A stretch of 64,000 nucleotides of DNA from Sequoia sempervirens (Eukaryota > Streptophyta > Pinopsida > Cupressales > Cupressaceae): assembly GCA_007258455.2 (NCBI GenBank), contig VDFB02018446.1, positions 1-64,000 of the forward strand. The letters run 5' to 3'. How positions within the stretch are numbered: the stretch's first letter is position 1; each line of letters opens with the position of its first letter. The notes beneath the pieces were generated by a model that had not been told where the DNA came from, searched no databases, and was given only the letters and a program-made list of their open reading frames with translations. Shown in pieces: positions 23,950 through 35,382 of the stretch. The translations under genes were made by a program, and so were the position numbers.

Positions 23950-25091
23950 CCTTAACCTCTATATCTTCCTTCTTTTTACAAATCATGTCCATTTCCTTCT
24001 ATGTCTTTGTTGGATCAATCTTGTGTATTAGATCATTTGTTCTTTACCAGATTTTTCTTCTTCATAATTTTGCTTTTGCAAAACTTAGAAATGGGTCTAG
24101 GCCTTTTCCAATTATAGCATATGACATTATTTTGTCCAATTTTATTTCCATTCATTCTAAATCTGTATTATTTAGCTTTATGCCCAAATCCATTGCATGT
24201 ATAAATGTATCCATTTAAATATTGAACCATTCTACCACTGTTAAAACCATTCATCATTTGATTGTTGCATTCACTAGCTTTATGGCCAAATCTATTGCAT
24301 GTAAAACACTGACTGGAAAATAATTGAACATCCTGATTCATTTTGCTTCTACATTCCATAGACCTATGTCCAAATCTATTGCAATCATAAAAAAAAGCAT
24401 TAAAATATGGGTACCTTTGTGCATTTGGTTGTCTAACGAATGGTCTTCTAGCTTCATTCCTTTGATTTTGTATCTACCTTCCATTGTTCTTCTTATCTCT
24501 AGTCTTCTTTTGTTCATCGCTGGTGTTTTTAGCATTAGGTGTATGATCCACTTTTGAACTTTCACCCTTTTCAAATCCTAAACTTTCTTTATATTTAGAT
24601 CCTTTTTGATTTGCAATCATTTCATCAAGCTTTGTAGAACTCATCTTGAATTTTTCTTCATGACTCCTTTCTTTTTCAAGATCTGATCTTAGATTCACAA
24701 ATTTTTGTTCAAGCTTTATACATTCTTCATATTTTCTTTCAACCATTGCATCCAAACATTCTTCAACTCTTTTTCTTTCTTCAACTTGTAATTTCAGACT
24801 GATAATTGTTTCATTTTCCTTCTTCAATTTAACTCTGACTTCCTTATGCCTTTCTCTGAGTTTCTTGATTTCTTCTCTCAAATTTTTGATGCATTCATCT
24901 ACTTCTTTGACATTTTCTTTCAAATCTCTATTTTTACCTTCAGTTCTTTCCATATCTTCAAGAGCAAGTTTGAGTTCTCCATTTATGTCAAATATGCAAT
25001 CTTCTTCTATAGATCCAACAGTAGGAATCTCTTCCAAAGGAGTAGGTAGTCTTCTAACAACCACGTGTTCAACCTCCAAGATCTTCCCCAA
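23950..25091 (-). pseudogene. Element A ORF1: coiled-coil protein with zinc knuckles (gag-like)
   Basis: The minus-strand start is at 25091 (MGKILEVEHVVVRR). Residues 50-170 are a heptad-like Glu/Lys/Leu-rich coiled coil. A block SSTKLDEMIANQKGSKYKES follows, which matches SSTKLEEITKS... in element B and resembles the end of plant Copia gag proteins. Then come up to four zinc knuckles in shifted frames: CNRFGHRSMEC, CFTCNRFGHKASEC, a damaged CNGFGHKAK and a fourth, poor one. This is most likely an RNA-binding capsid-type protein. The frame is broken after about residue 205. Confidence 0.7.
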
Positions 25092-25112
25092 GTGGTTAAG
25101 CTCCTTCCAAGG

Positions 25113-25132
25113 AACTAGACTCTGATACTAAT
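25113..25132 (-). other. Primer binding site of element A
   Basis: The minus strand reads TTAGTATCAGAGTCTAG directly after the LTR end, close to TGGTATCAGAGC, the initiator-Met tRNA primer site of many plant Copia elements. Confidence 0.6.
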
Positions 25133-25784
25133 TGTTCAACACTCAAAATACTAAGAGAGGGGATGAATCAATATTCATTTAAACCATTTAAACATTTAAC
25201 CATTAAAATCATAACATATTAAATTTGCAGCAATGAATAAAAGCATGGAAACATCCAAAAACATCACATAAAACATAAATACCAAAATTTTTATGTGGAA
25301 AACCCAAAATGGGAAATAACACGGTGAGGATTAGCTCACAATATATTATAACCAGTTATAGTACATTACATAAGTGCTCATTGCAGGTGGAATCACTATC
25401 CAAGTGGACCCATTGCCCACTGAGAAGTAAAAGAGATAGAAGATATTGTGGCTCATAGAAAGATTTTAATTGTTACAATTGCATCTAACACATTCATGAA
25501 ATACAATTCCAATGAAGCTTAGAATACACACTCAAAAATATTCATACTAATTTGAATTAATACTCTACTCTGTTATGCATTTTCTCTATATTCACTCAAT
25601 TCACATCCACTTTCTCTTACCACATGTCACCACACCTCAAAACATCAAAAATATCCTTCTTATATATCCACCTCATCCAAAATATCAATTAGGTCAGCCT
25701 AATTGGATCTAATATGTAAAATGTAACTTGTTGGCTCAAGATCCATACATACACACTTTGTGCCAAGATTAAAACTTTACAACA
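25133..25784 (-). repeat. 5' LTR of element A (right border approximate)
   Basis: The first 310 bases match the 3' LTR at 13022. The remainder has diverged and the right end was placed at a TTACAACA sequence, near the length expected from the other LTR, without a supporting target duplication. Confidence 0.45.
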
Positions 25785-26205
25785 ATTCAAAATAGGTTGG
25801 AATGGACCTAAAATAACACCCACATAATGGATCAACACATGTTTTTCCTCCACAATATAGTTTAGAATAGGGTAAAATTAAGGGTAAAAGGCATGAATCA
25901 ATAAAACTCAAACCCTTGTAGTGTAGAAAAAAAGTATGCCTTTTTCACACTTAATTTGGGAATGAATAATTAATAATAAAATGGACTTAATGGTGCCTTA
26001 CTTAGGGTGTTTTAAAGTGTTTCTTTGCACTTTCACACTAATCTAGAACTTTATTAATTAATTGAGGTTAATTTGAGCTTAATTGGCCCCTTAAATTCAA
26101 ATCCAAGCCTAATTAATTACATTTTCCAAGGGATAAAGCCCAACACTTTTAAATAATATTACACAAAACTGTATTTTACAAAGAATGTGTTGTAGGTTAG
26201 TGACT

Positions 26206-26239
26206 GAGGACCCATTCGCCACCTGGTGAATGGGTCCTC
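26206..26239. repeat. Hairpin motif, copy 1
   Basis: GAGGACCCATTCGCC pairs with GGTGAATGGGTCCTC around a 4-base loop (15-bp arms, one wobble position). Confidence 0.8.
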
Positions 26240-26296
26240 ACTAGGTCCTAGGACCCCCTTTTGGACAAAATTTTTACATCCCACAAAGTTTTTCCT

Positions 26297-26350
26297 AGTT
26301 AAGTGTGCTAGGACCCATTCACCACATGGCGAATGGGTCCTCACTTAACT
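26297..26350. repeat. Hairpin motif, copy 2 (extended)
   Basis: The core GGACCCATTCACC pairs with GGCGAATGGGTCC around ACAT, and outer arms AGTTAAGTG and CACTTAACT pair again, so the imperfect palindrome extends over 54 bases. Confidence 0.8.
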
Positions 26351-27036
26351 TAGCACCCACCCTTTGGGATATGTTTTTGGTGGTATTTTAATGATTCAAA
26401 TCCTAGATCTAATGTCGGCTTGTGTTATTTGAATTTCGGGAGTTAATCTTAAGTTAAATGTATAAATATAAAGGTTATTTCACATAATTTCATATAAGCA
26501 ACCTAGAAGATTTCATGAAAGCTAAGAGTACTTTCACAAGCACATTGTAAAGCACTTGAGCATTCAAGAAGGAATTCAAGGTCAAATTTATAAAAATTTA
26601 TTACATCAATCAAAGATCAATTTCATCATGTCAAAGTCATGCATGTTGTTGAGCTAATGTGCTGATGTAGCATTGGTGATCAAGTTCAAGTGTTCAAAGA
26701 CATTATATTATGTCAAATTCTATGATCAAGATCTACATAAATTGAGGTCACTTCATGCTAATTTTTAGATTTACAATCCAAGGTTCAATTATGGATTGGT
26801 GAGTAGTGACAATACATTGTTCATTCATCTCTCCTTTTATGCATTGTTTCAATTCAAGGTTTAATTACCAAAACGGGGTTTGACCAAGGAAAACCCCTTA
26901 TTCCCTAACAAAAAAAAAACTTCTCCTTCAATGTGTGATTGTAGGTTTTAGGTTGAAGATCAATTGGAGAAAAAAAGTTGTAAAAGTTGTCATCTTTCTT
27001 GCAAGATCACGGAAAGTCTTCTAAATAATTTATTTT

Positions 27037-28077
27037 TGTGAGTGCCTAATCTGCAATTAACTAACAAGAGATAACAAACAAGTGTTAATCAAGTTAGAAA
27101 AAACAATAAAAGAACTCCCTATGAGATTCTTAGTGAAATCAAGATGAAAACATGAAAATGAGAGCATAAACAAGATAAATGATAAGCTCCAAATATGATG
27201 AAAATGGTGAATTCTATGAGTGAAAATGCCTATAGTAAAAAAGCTTCAAGTTGTGGATCCATATTGTGTAGAGGAAGCATCTACTTATAGGACTCAAGGG
27301 TTGAAGAATGAGAGAAATTGGTGAATGTGACACCTGTCACAATTATATTGGGTGAGGATGGAGCACATTTTGGGGAATGTGTAGAATAATGGAGTTGGAA
27401 GAGAAATAAATGAAAATGGTTGAGGATTTGAAAGCTTGTAAGGAGAAGTAAATGAATATGGTTGAAGATGTAGAAGAATGTTGTTGAGAGTGTAAGAGGA
27501 GTAAATGGATGTAAGAGGTATTTATGAATGTGTAAGAGGTTATTTAAAACCTTTGGAGGGAAATTGAATGAGGAGGTAGTTGGGAGGAATATTCTTAAGA
27601 ATAAGCCATTGTGAGGATAAATAGAGTAATTAGATAATTAAAAGAAATGAATTTCATGTGCAACTTGGTTATTTGACCATGGGTTGATTTAACTCTTGAG
27701 GAGTTAAAATCTAGAGGATTTGTTAATGGTGATTAGAAAGTGGCTTAAGGTTAATTAATTTAGAACTAATTAACTTGGATGGGTTAGGGGATTGTGACAT
27801 TTGATTTGATTTATTTAATCAAATGAGAGGACTTTAGGGGGACTTAATTAAATGATTTGATTTAATTAAATATGATGACCATTAGTCAAAAGAAAGGTGA
27901 ATTAATCCAAGAATGTTAATTATTTGATTAATAGTAGAAAATGATGAATTTAACTAAATAATGTTGATTATTTAATTAATTGGTTAGTATGAAGCGATTT
28001 AGGAAGAAGTGATGTTAATTTATCTAAATCAGATGTGTAATATCAATCAAAATTATTTAAGTGAAGTACCTACTACA
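27037..28077 (-). repeat. 3' LTR of the Gypsy element
   Basis: Collinear with 55057-56254 but lacking a block of about 140 bases (after GAGCATAAACAAG) and a shorter one of about 20 bases. A minus-strand TATA-like sequence (TATAAGTAGATGC) is at about 27286-27298. The inner border is ambiguous: the similarity ends at 28077 (TGTAGTAGG on the minus strand), yet a good polypurine tract followed by TGTAGCAAC lies 100 bases further in (28177). Confidence 0.75.
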
Positions 28078-28177
28078 TTAGTTCAAAGAATAACACTATC
28101 AATATCAAAGTTCAAAAAAAAAATTGATTTTTTGGATGCCCCATTGCTGCCTCAGCAGAAGGAATTATGTTGCTACA

Positions 28178-28190
28178 CTGTCCCCTTGAG
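28178..28190 (-). other. Candidate polypurine tract of the Gypsy element
   Basis: The minus strand reads CTCAAGGGGACAG followed by TGTAGCAAC. Purine-rich with a G4 run next to a TG, as expected just upstream of a 3' LTR, but 100 bases away from the border given by LTR alignment. Confidence 0.45.
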
Positions 28191-28687
28191 AGATCGGGTG
28201 AAAATTTTAATTTTAGGTTGAGCTCGCAAAAAATATTTAACAATGATTCAAGCACAAAAAATAGCCTACAAGATGCAAAAATGGACTCATGATGATGAGA
28301 ACGAGTCAAAATGGGCTTCACTAGGAAAAAATGAATTAATGGGCTCAAAAACCCTAAAAAATACCCCCAAAATACCTAAAACTTCAACATAAATAGAAGG
28401 GGAGGGGTCATTTTCAAATTATTTGTGCACTCAACCTTCTAGATTTCTAGCGATTTTGATCTGAGGTGCTGACAAAATGGTGGCTCATGTGCTTCTGAGG
28501 AATCAAATGGAGTGGGTTCGAGAGTTCCAGCGGCCTCTAGATGCAGGACCTCTAGTATGTAATTCAAAAAATTTCTCATTTTTTGCATTTTGGTGCATTT
28601 ATTAGGGTCCAAATAAGTCAGCCAAAAGTGGCTCTCTAGGGCATCGCAAATGAGTCAGTCAGCATCACTTTTTTTGATGCCGACTAA
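28191..28687. other. Gypsy 3' untranslated region, distal part
   Basis: No ORF is supported. The plus strand has a TAAATAGAAGGGGAGGGG stretch at about 28391-28408 that could be a promoter for the antisense PMD ORF downstream (29881), but this is only positional. Confidence 0.4.
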
Positions 28688-29418
28688 GGGTATGTGCAAG
28701 ATCATGATGGGCCAAAACGTGGCAATATGATGGGTATGTGGCTGACGACTTTTTTTTTACCCAAAATTGATGAAATGAAAAGGGTTTTTAAAGGAGATTC
28801 TCAACTTTCCACCAATATAAATTATGCTTTACTTTGAATTTAATAAGTAATTATTATTCATTTTCTATTCAAATTATGACTAAAGTCTGATTGATAAAGA
28901 TTGAAAAACATCTATAGCTTTCAAAAGATCACATTTATTGAATCCAAGCATGCATCACATTCTATGCACATACTATAGGATTAAAAAATAAAAATTGAAT
29001 TTCATGAAGTTTTGACCAAGTTATGGTGGTCATATACAATTTTTATTTAAAAAATAAAAAAAAATCATAATTAATTATTTACTTGGAAAAAAATTACAAA
29101 AAAATATGCAACATTATAAAAAATTATTATCATTTTATTGTGGTTAGGGTGGTCGAGACACCTACTTCTTATTTTTCCTTGAAATCTAAGTACTCTGCAT
29201 TGAAATTTCAAATTTTCACCAAATAGATTTTTTTTTTTTAAACAAACCTAGTAGTTTAGAAACTACATTCAATTTGCTACAGATTCTATTCTTACATATT
29301 TTTAAAATAATATAGATAACTTATTCAAATTTTTATGTCAAGTTGCCTAACTCTTTATTTTCTAATTCTTTTTGCCACTTAAGGGCTTGTTTTTTCCATG
29401 ATGATCCTGCACATACCC
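28688..29418 (+). mobile_element. MITE-like element, copy 3
   Basis: About 731 bp with the family TIRs (starts GGGTATGTGCAAGATCATGA, ends ...GATCCTGCACATACCC). It is the shortest full copy because of scattered small deletions. Flanked by TAA on both sides (3 bp), unlike the 4-bp repeats at the other copies. It is inserted in the 3' region of the Gypsy element, so it is younger than that insertion. Confidence 0.85.
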
Positions 29419-29700
29419 TAACCTTTGTATAATAGTTTCGTGCAACATTGTGAGGTCTCAAGTTCATGCATGGAATGTCGAACCATCTTTGTAAAATAGC
29501 GCCGCATGACTTGGGAGGGGCAAAGCACCGCATTTAAATGTTGATTTTCCTATGTGGTGGAGCGTCGGGCAAACTTGAAAGGTTACAGTGTCACCCCTAA
29601 ATACTAATTCACCTTCCTGATATGGCGTTGCTTATGAATATAGCATCACCTTTGTGAAAATATAGAGTGCTACCTTTGTAAAAGTCGGCTCACCTTTGTA
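29419..29700. repeat. Cluster of short GGTGATGCT-type repeats (inverted orientation)
   Basis: The minus strand carries several copies of a phrase like ACAAAGGTGATGCTA or AAAGGTAGCACTC spaced 20-40 bases apart. The same phrase occurs on the plus strand at 53845-53960 and 54779-54990, just inside the other LTR. Confidence 0.55.
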
Positions 29701-29880
29701 GTTTATGGTTTTTTAATTTTTGAAAATGTGCTAGGTTGATTAAATTTGATTTCGCGGGTGCTTTGAATGAAGGAGGTCCTTCGTGTGCTCCACTAGAAGG
29801 ATTACATAGGTTGAATATTGTGTTGAGCGAGGAATTTGAGTGATGAGGCACTATTTTTCTTGAGTTTGATCTGATTCGAC

Positions 29881-31578
29881 CATGTGGCATAGATGCCTAT
29901 AGTTAGGAAACACCTGGCTATGATGAGAACATTGGTGGAGAGATGGAAAAGTGAGACATCATCATTCCACTTATCGAAAAGGGAGGCCACAATTACCTTG
30001 GAGGACATATGGTAGATCCTAAGGATCCCCATACATGGCGAGTAGATCATTTATGATGTCAAGGCCAGTGGCTATGCCATTTTCTAGTTGTTCAAAGTCA
30101 ACCACTATGATGTTGAAAATGGGTAGCTCAACCTAGATTGTTATGATGGGATTCCCCCATATTTGACATTATTCATGGGTGCACTAATCTCAAGAGTCCT
30201 TGTTCCTGACATATGAGCATGGGGATACATCATTGGGTGGGGCATCATTTGGTCCCGGATGATGGAGGAGATGACCGTATATGCATGGGGGCCAGTTGTC
30301 TTTACCTCCTTATATCATGACATGCGTCAGGTAGTATACTACAAGGCCTGCAATCTTGGGGCTAGGGTGACACTTCTTTATGTTTGGGCATAGGAGCACA
30401 TAGCGGTACTGAGGCCCACCATAGTAGATGTGTAGATAGACCATGATGATCTCGTGATCTATAGATATGGGGGGATGACTACCCTCCACTACACAGGTAT
30501 CATTGGCATCCTGCACTAGAGGTGGGTTATCGATGACATGACAATTTTTTGATGGAGGCCTTGGCTCCATTATCATAGGTGGCATGATGATGACAAGTAA
30601 TTATTACATTGTTGTCAAACTAGATATATGCAAGGGCATGAGCACCACATGACCGAGCACTACCTGCCTGATAGGGTAGTGATGAAATTTGAGGAGGTGT
30701 AGGATGCACTTGATCTAGCCTATAGAGCCATTTTTTCTAGATGAGCTTGGGAGATAGCTTGGGGGTAGTGGATCCAGCCCTAAGTATCCATTGATGATTT
30801 CAGGTAGTTGTTCATGTAGCTTTGGGTTTACTTCAATGGTCCCCCAAATCTAGGCACTACATAGGCTTATGATGCATATTGGTAGGCCCATGCTCCTATC
30901 AAATTGGAATTTCCTATAGTCCTAGCAGTAAGCAGGGGATGGGTTAGAAGGCTCTAGATTGTAAAGGTACCAAAAAAGCCACCTCAATAGCCCTATGATG
31001 GGCAGGATGGACAAGATGGGCATGATGTTTGGGTGCCACCCCTAGTATCACCGGTGAGATAGAGGGAACCACATTAGACACCCTAGAAACCTTCAAAACA
31101 TCCACCACTAGGTCTCAATCCTTTGGATGGAAAGATAGCATCATTGTAGGTGCAGGTTCAACATTTGAAAAGGTAGATACAGTAGGAATAGGCTCAGATA
31201 TAGGCCCTAAACTAGAAGAGGGATTAGGCAAGACGTGAGGTGGCACAAGAGTACCATATGAGATAGGATGTGGATCTTAGTTTGGCTCTCAAGATAGGTC
31301 ACTACCAGCAGTTGGAGGCAACAGTATAGTAGGCACAGGGATAGGCCACAATCCCCACAAAGATATACAGATGGGCCATGTAGGAGGCCTCATATTATAG
31401 GAATTTGTATTATAGAGCCTATCCATAGGAGCGTTAGGAGCCAAATTTCTCCCATATTAGCTAGGTTGCATCGAGCAGGTCTCATGGGGGGCCATCAGGT
31501 AGAACATTAGGGTCACACCATTAGAGCTAGGGTAGCCACCGTGGTGACCGACAGAGCGAGGGGAGCTTGGGGCATTGA
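29881..31578 (+). pseudogene. Antisense plant mobile domain (PMD) ORF inside the Gypsy element
   Basis: Plus-strand frame, opposite to pol, with about a dozen stops. It reads LVERWKSETSSFHLS, EATITLED and ILRIPIHGE, matching the conserved N-terminal part of plant mobile domains (arginine-tryptophan, T-x-x-F-H, TLEDV, G-x-P-x-x-G). Further on, YAWGPVVFTSLYHDMRQV and LLYVWAxEHIAVLRPT match the later WG-x-A-x-L-A-x-LY and W-A-x-E-R blocks. A low-complexity tail follows (Gly/Gln/Pro/Thr). Extra sense or antisense ORFs, some PMD-related, between pol and the 3' LTR are known in plant Tat elements. Function in the element is unknown. No catalytic residues are claimed. Confidence 0.72.
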
Positions 31579-33935
31579 TACATTTAGACACCATTTTGAT
31601 GTACATCTTGATTATATGATGTATATACATTCATTGGCTGAGTTTTGATTAGCCTCTTGTATATTTCATATGATGACATTACATATCTAATTTTGATTGT
31701 CTCATGACATTCAACTTTTTTGATATATATATATGAGATGGCTCCAATTTGATTTATGATGTGTTGTTATCTATTTTACCTTATGTGTTATGGATGTATG
31801 GATGCATATGATATGGATAGATGCATTTAATGATCATACTATGATTTTTAATATTTTATGATGCGATGTATCAATGTATGTATTACATATGAAATTTATG
31901 ATGGATCTATTTTAATGGATGCATTTATATGTTTATGCGATGGATGATAATGCAAAATGTGATGATTTTAAGATGCTTAGAATAACAAATCTATATTATA
32001 TAAACACCTTAAATGATAATGCAATGCATGAATGATGTTTCCTATTATGATGATATGTATGGGTATGTAGGATGTTGATAGTTTGTGGATGCAGGGTGGA
32101 TGAATTTTATTTTATTTTGAATGTCATGATACATTGTTAGTACATGGAGAAGATAGAAGAAATAAAGGGATTAACCCTTGATTCCAAGAAGATGCAGAAG
32201 TCCAACAAGTCTATGATTCATCGATAATTTATTAGATATGATGATGAGTGATGATGATTTGTTGCTTATCCAAGGATTGGGGATGTAAAGAGCTTAACTT
32301 TCCTTATGTTTGATAACACACATATATATATGATGCATCAAGACATAGACAACTAGGATGGTGTGGTACCTAGTGCTATGGAATTTGACTTAGCAAACAG
32401 ATAGGAGTATCCTTGTTCACACCTGGCATACAAAACATTGTTAGCATGTAGCTTGGATATTTCAAATAGCTTGGACAAAAACATAGAAAGGAAAAACCTC
32501 GCAATGTAATAGTCAACAAGATATCCAAAACATCCTCCCTACACACTGAAAAAAATTTAGCATGACCAAGGTTGTATTACAAGAATGTCCAAGAAACACA
32601 AAAAACAAAAGATAATGATTAATGCATCATTCCTTTCTCTCTAATTTTTTTTATTAGAAATCATTGAGAGGTCATTGGAATGAGCGCAATAAGATAAATC
32701 AAAAGAAAAGATCAAATAAACAAACAAGCTAATGTTCTTCATAGCTCTAGTGAAGACTAAACTACTATGATGTCTGATGTTGATGTCCTTTGTATGTAAG
32801 ATATATCCTAGGACATGATGTTATTAGATGATTTTGACACTAACAAGATGATGGGCTATTGAGATCAAGAGTTGACCAACCTGTTTACCTATTGACCTAG
32901 ACTTAAGACCTTGACATTTGAGTTTACACTTTTAGTTTGCTATGCTTGTTTCCAATTTCCTTGTCAAAGATTGAAGATGATGACTGATTTATTGTGAGTG
33001 GATGTTTATTATGGGTGAACATGAAATGGGATGGATGATTTTGGTTTTTTTGAATCTTTTTTGGTATTTTGAAATATTTTGATTATATTTTTTAATTTTT
33101 GAGATGTTTTACAAATGTTTTGATTTTAAAATTTTCCACTGTTTTTGGTATTTTCTGAGATTTTGACCAAAAACCTAACCTAAGGACCTATCCTAGGGGC
33201 CTTGGGGGCTGATCAAAGATTATCCTTGCCTATGTTATACATGCAGAGACCACGTAGTTCAATTGACACATAATCATTTATTGATTAAGTATGAACAATT
33301 GGGTTGTTAGTTTATTATGATGGACACCTAAGGGGACTGACCTAATGTATCACGGGCTGATCAATGATTATCCTTGCATATGTTCAAGCTTAGAGACAAT
33401 GTAGTTGAACATGATGACTCTATTTTTTGGATTTTTCCTATTTTTGACTTGTTTTTGGATATTTTTGACATGTTTTGGATGTTTTTGGATTTTCTCGATT
33501 TTATGAATGTTTTCAAGGATATACATGAATCCAATCCAATGCAAGTATAAGGACATGCCCCTAGTGTGATGCAATTGACTACCCCAATATAGGTAAGAAA
33601 ACCGAACCTATGAATGTGCCAAGTAGTACTAAAATGGAACATGATACCAATGTAGGACAAGCTATGATACGAATGTTGATGGGGGATGGAAGAGAATGGA
33701 ATGTAATGGGTGAATGTGATGGAAAGTGATGCAAACCAAGATGAAGAATCCATGGTGGATGGAAAGTGCTTTATTTACATAAGGTGCCTGATTGCCAGGT
33801 TCTCACCAAGGTACTTGCCCAAAGCACCACCGAAGTGGTTTTCACTAGAGGACTATTGTTTTCTTCTTACTGTATTTTAATCCTTTTTCTGATTTTATTT
33901 TATTTTTTTGTATTTTGGATTTATACCTTGCAATT
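31579..33935 (-). other. Long 3' non-coding region of the Gypsy element
   Basis: No pol homology. It contains a pair of similar segments at about 33175-33268 and 33330-33410 (GGGGCTGATCAAAGATTATC versus CGGGCTGATCAATGATTATC, each followed by CTTGC and TAGTT blocks), and a GCCTGATTGCCAGGTTCTCA segment at 33785-33804. All of these recur in the second Gypsy-type element (59776-59850 and 60736-60881), showing that the two elements share their 3' region. Confidence 0.6.
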
Positions 33936-35092
33936 TTAGGCATAATTTTTTTTGAGATGGGATCTATTGATGGGATCCTGCAAAGGGTTCCCTTTTGGTG
34001 TTGACAACTGATATGCTCCTAATTTGTAACTTGTCGTGATGATGAAGGGCCCGAACCAGTTGGGTTCAAACTTTCCCTTTCTATCTGGATTTGGTACATT
34101 CTTCTGATTTTCCTTCAAAATGAGCTCTTTGACTTGGAAGGACAGACTCTTGATCTTATTATAGCTCCTTTTGAGATGATTCTAATAAAATTGTAAGTGG
34201 TTCAAAGCATCCATGTGTCGCTTATCCAACAATTCCAGCTCATTCAATCATGACACATGATACTCCTCATTAGTAATAATATTTTTCAATGATATTCTCA
34301 GTGATGGGAGCTCAATCTCAATGGGAAGGATGGATTTTTATCTATAGACCAAGGAGAAAGGGGTTGCACCTATAGGTGTGTGAATACTCATTCGGTAGGC
34401 CCATAGGGCAGGGTTCAATTGTAGGTGTTAGTCATGACTAGCTTCATTGACTGTCTTCTTGAGGATTTTTAGGATGATGTCGTTAGGAGCCTCAGCATGG
34501 CCATTACCCTGGGGATAATACGGGGTGGAGAAGTGATGTTGGTTATTGAATTTTTGGCATAGCTCACAAACATCCTAGTTTTTGAAAGGTGTTCCATTAT
34601 CAAAGATAAGGGATTGTGGAACATCATAATGACAAATGAGGTAATTCAGGATGAATTTGGAAATCTACTTCCCTATGATATAGGTCATTGGGATGGCTTC
34701 CACCCAATCTGTGAAGTATTCTATGGAAATGATAATGAACTTGTGTCCATTAGATGAGGTGGGTTTAATTTTGATGATGAGATCAAGCCCCCATTATGAA
34801 AAGGGCCATGGAATTATAATCGGTTGGAGCTCTTGAGTTGGTGCATGGATGAGTTCCCCATGCTTTTGGCATTGCATACATTTTATAACATAGTCATGAG
34901 CTTCTTTCTCTATAGTAGTCCAGTAGTACCCCATCCTTAGTAGTTTCTTGGGCATAGTTATACCACTAGAGTGCAAACAACAAATGTCACCGTGTACCTC
35001 TATTAAGGCAGTCAATTTTTCCTCGGGGTTAAGAAATCACAATAAGGTTCCATCAATACTCCTACGATAAAGGGTGTCTCCTAAGATGATGA
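33936..35092 (-). pseudogene. Gypsy integrase (zinc domain, catalytic core, C-terminal GPY/F module)
   Basis: Minus strand. The N-terminal HHCC zinc domain is at about 34850-35015 (H-x-D-x-C-x-L-H then CMQCQKHGE). The core keeps all three acidic residues: Asp in GLDLIIKIKP, Asp in FDNGTPF and Glu in PQGNGHAEAPND. The C-terminal module reads KFEPNWFGPFII...GAYQLS...PINRSHLKK, the GPY/F type found in many Gypsy integrases. The upstream part of the polyprotein (LGDTLYRRSIDG at the very edge) is continued at 39812, across the TRIM-like insertion. Several stops and shifts. Confidence 0.85.
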
Positions 35093-35382
35093 TGTTCCGT
35101 GTAATTAATATTTAATTACACTTTACATAAGTTTACTTAGGTAATTATTTAATTCCTAGGTTAATTAGTTGTCATCCTTATCTTGTTGAGCTATCTTGTT
35201 GCTCAAGATAAGATTAGGGTTATGCATATCTTGCTTTTATAAAGAAAATCATTATCATGTAATTATTAAAATTTTCGAATAATATTATGTTGCACATTCT
35301 TTTGCAACCTCTCTACTTTTTCATTTTTCTCTTCTGTGGAAGGTGATTTTTCTGGTTTGCAATCAGATCTTGGTTTCTAACA
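35093..35382 (+). repeat. TRIM-like LTR 1
   Basis: 290 bp, TGTTCCGTG...CTAACA, with an AATTAATATTTAATTA palindromic start and a TATA-like TTTTATAAAG near its middle. Slightly diverged at bases 5-6 from the TGTTGGTG of the other two copies. Confidence 0.92.

Larger units (their letters stand above)
13022..25784 (-). mobile_element. Element A: pol-less LTR retrotransposon, minus strand, with nested insertions
   Basis: The order on the minus strand is: 5' LTR (25133 to about 25784), primer site, ORF1 with coiled coil and zinc knuckles, ORF2, polypurine tract and 3' LTR (13022-13635). No protease, integrase, RT or RNase H was found. Its two ORFs match those of element B (40747-46755) along their length. 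The initiator-Met primer site and TGTTGG...CCAACA-type LTR ends recall plant Ty1/Copia elements of the SIRE type, an inference because pol is missing. It carries an unclassified insertion at about 14914-20608 and a SINE at 22568-22715. Target duplication was not established and the right border is approximate. Confidence 0.65.
25785..27036. other. Left half of an older interrupted locus
   Basis: No ORF is supported. It contains two hairpins of the GGACCCATTC(G/A)CC type (26206-26239, 26297-26350). It appears to be continuous with 56255-57487, where the same motif recurs, because the 29-kb Gypsy element with its ATTTT target duplication lies exactly between. Confidence 0.5.

Noticed and set aside
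26159..26344. 61-codon minus-strand ORF
   Set aside because: It is produced by the two hairpin repeats and has no coding character.
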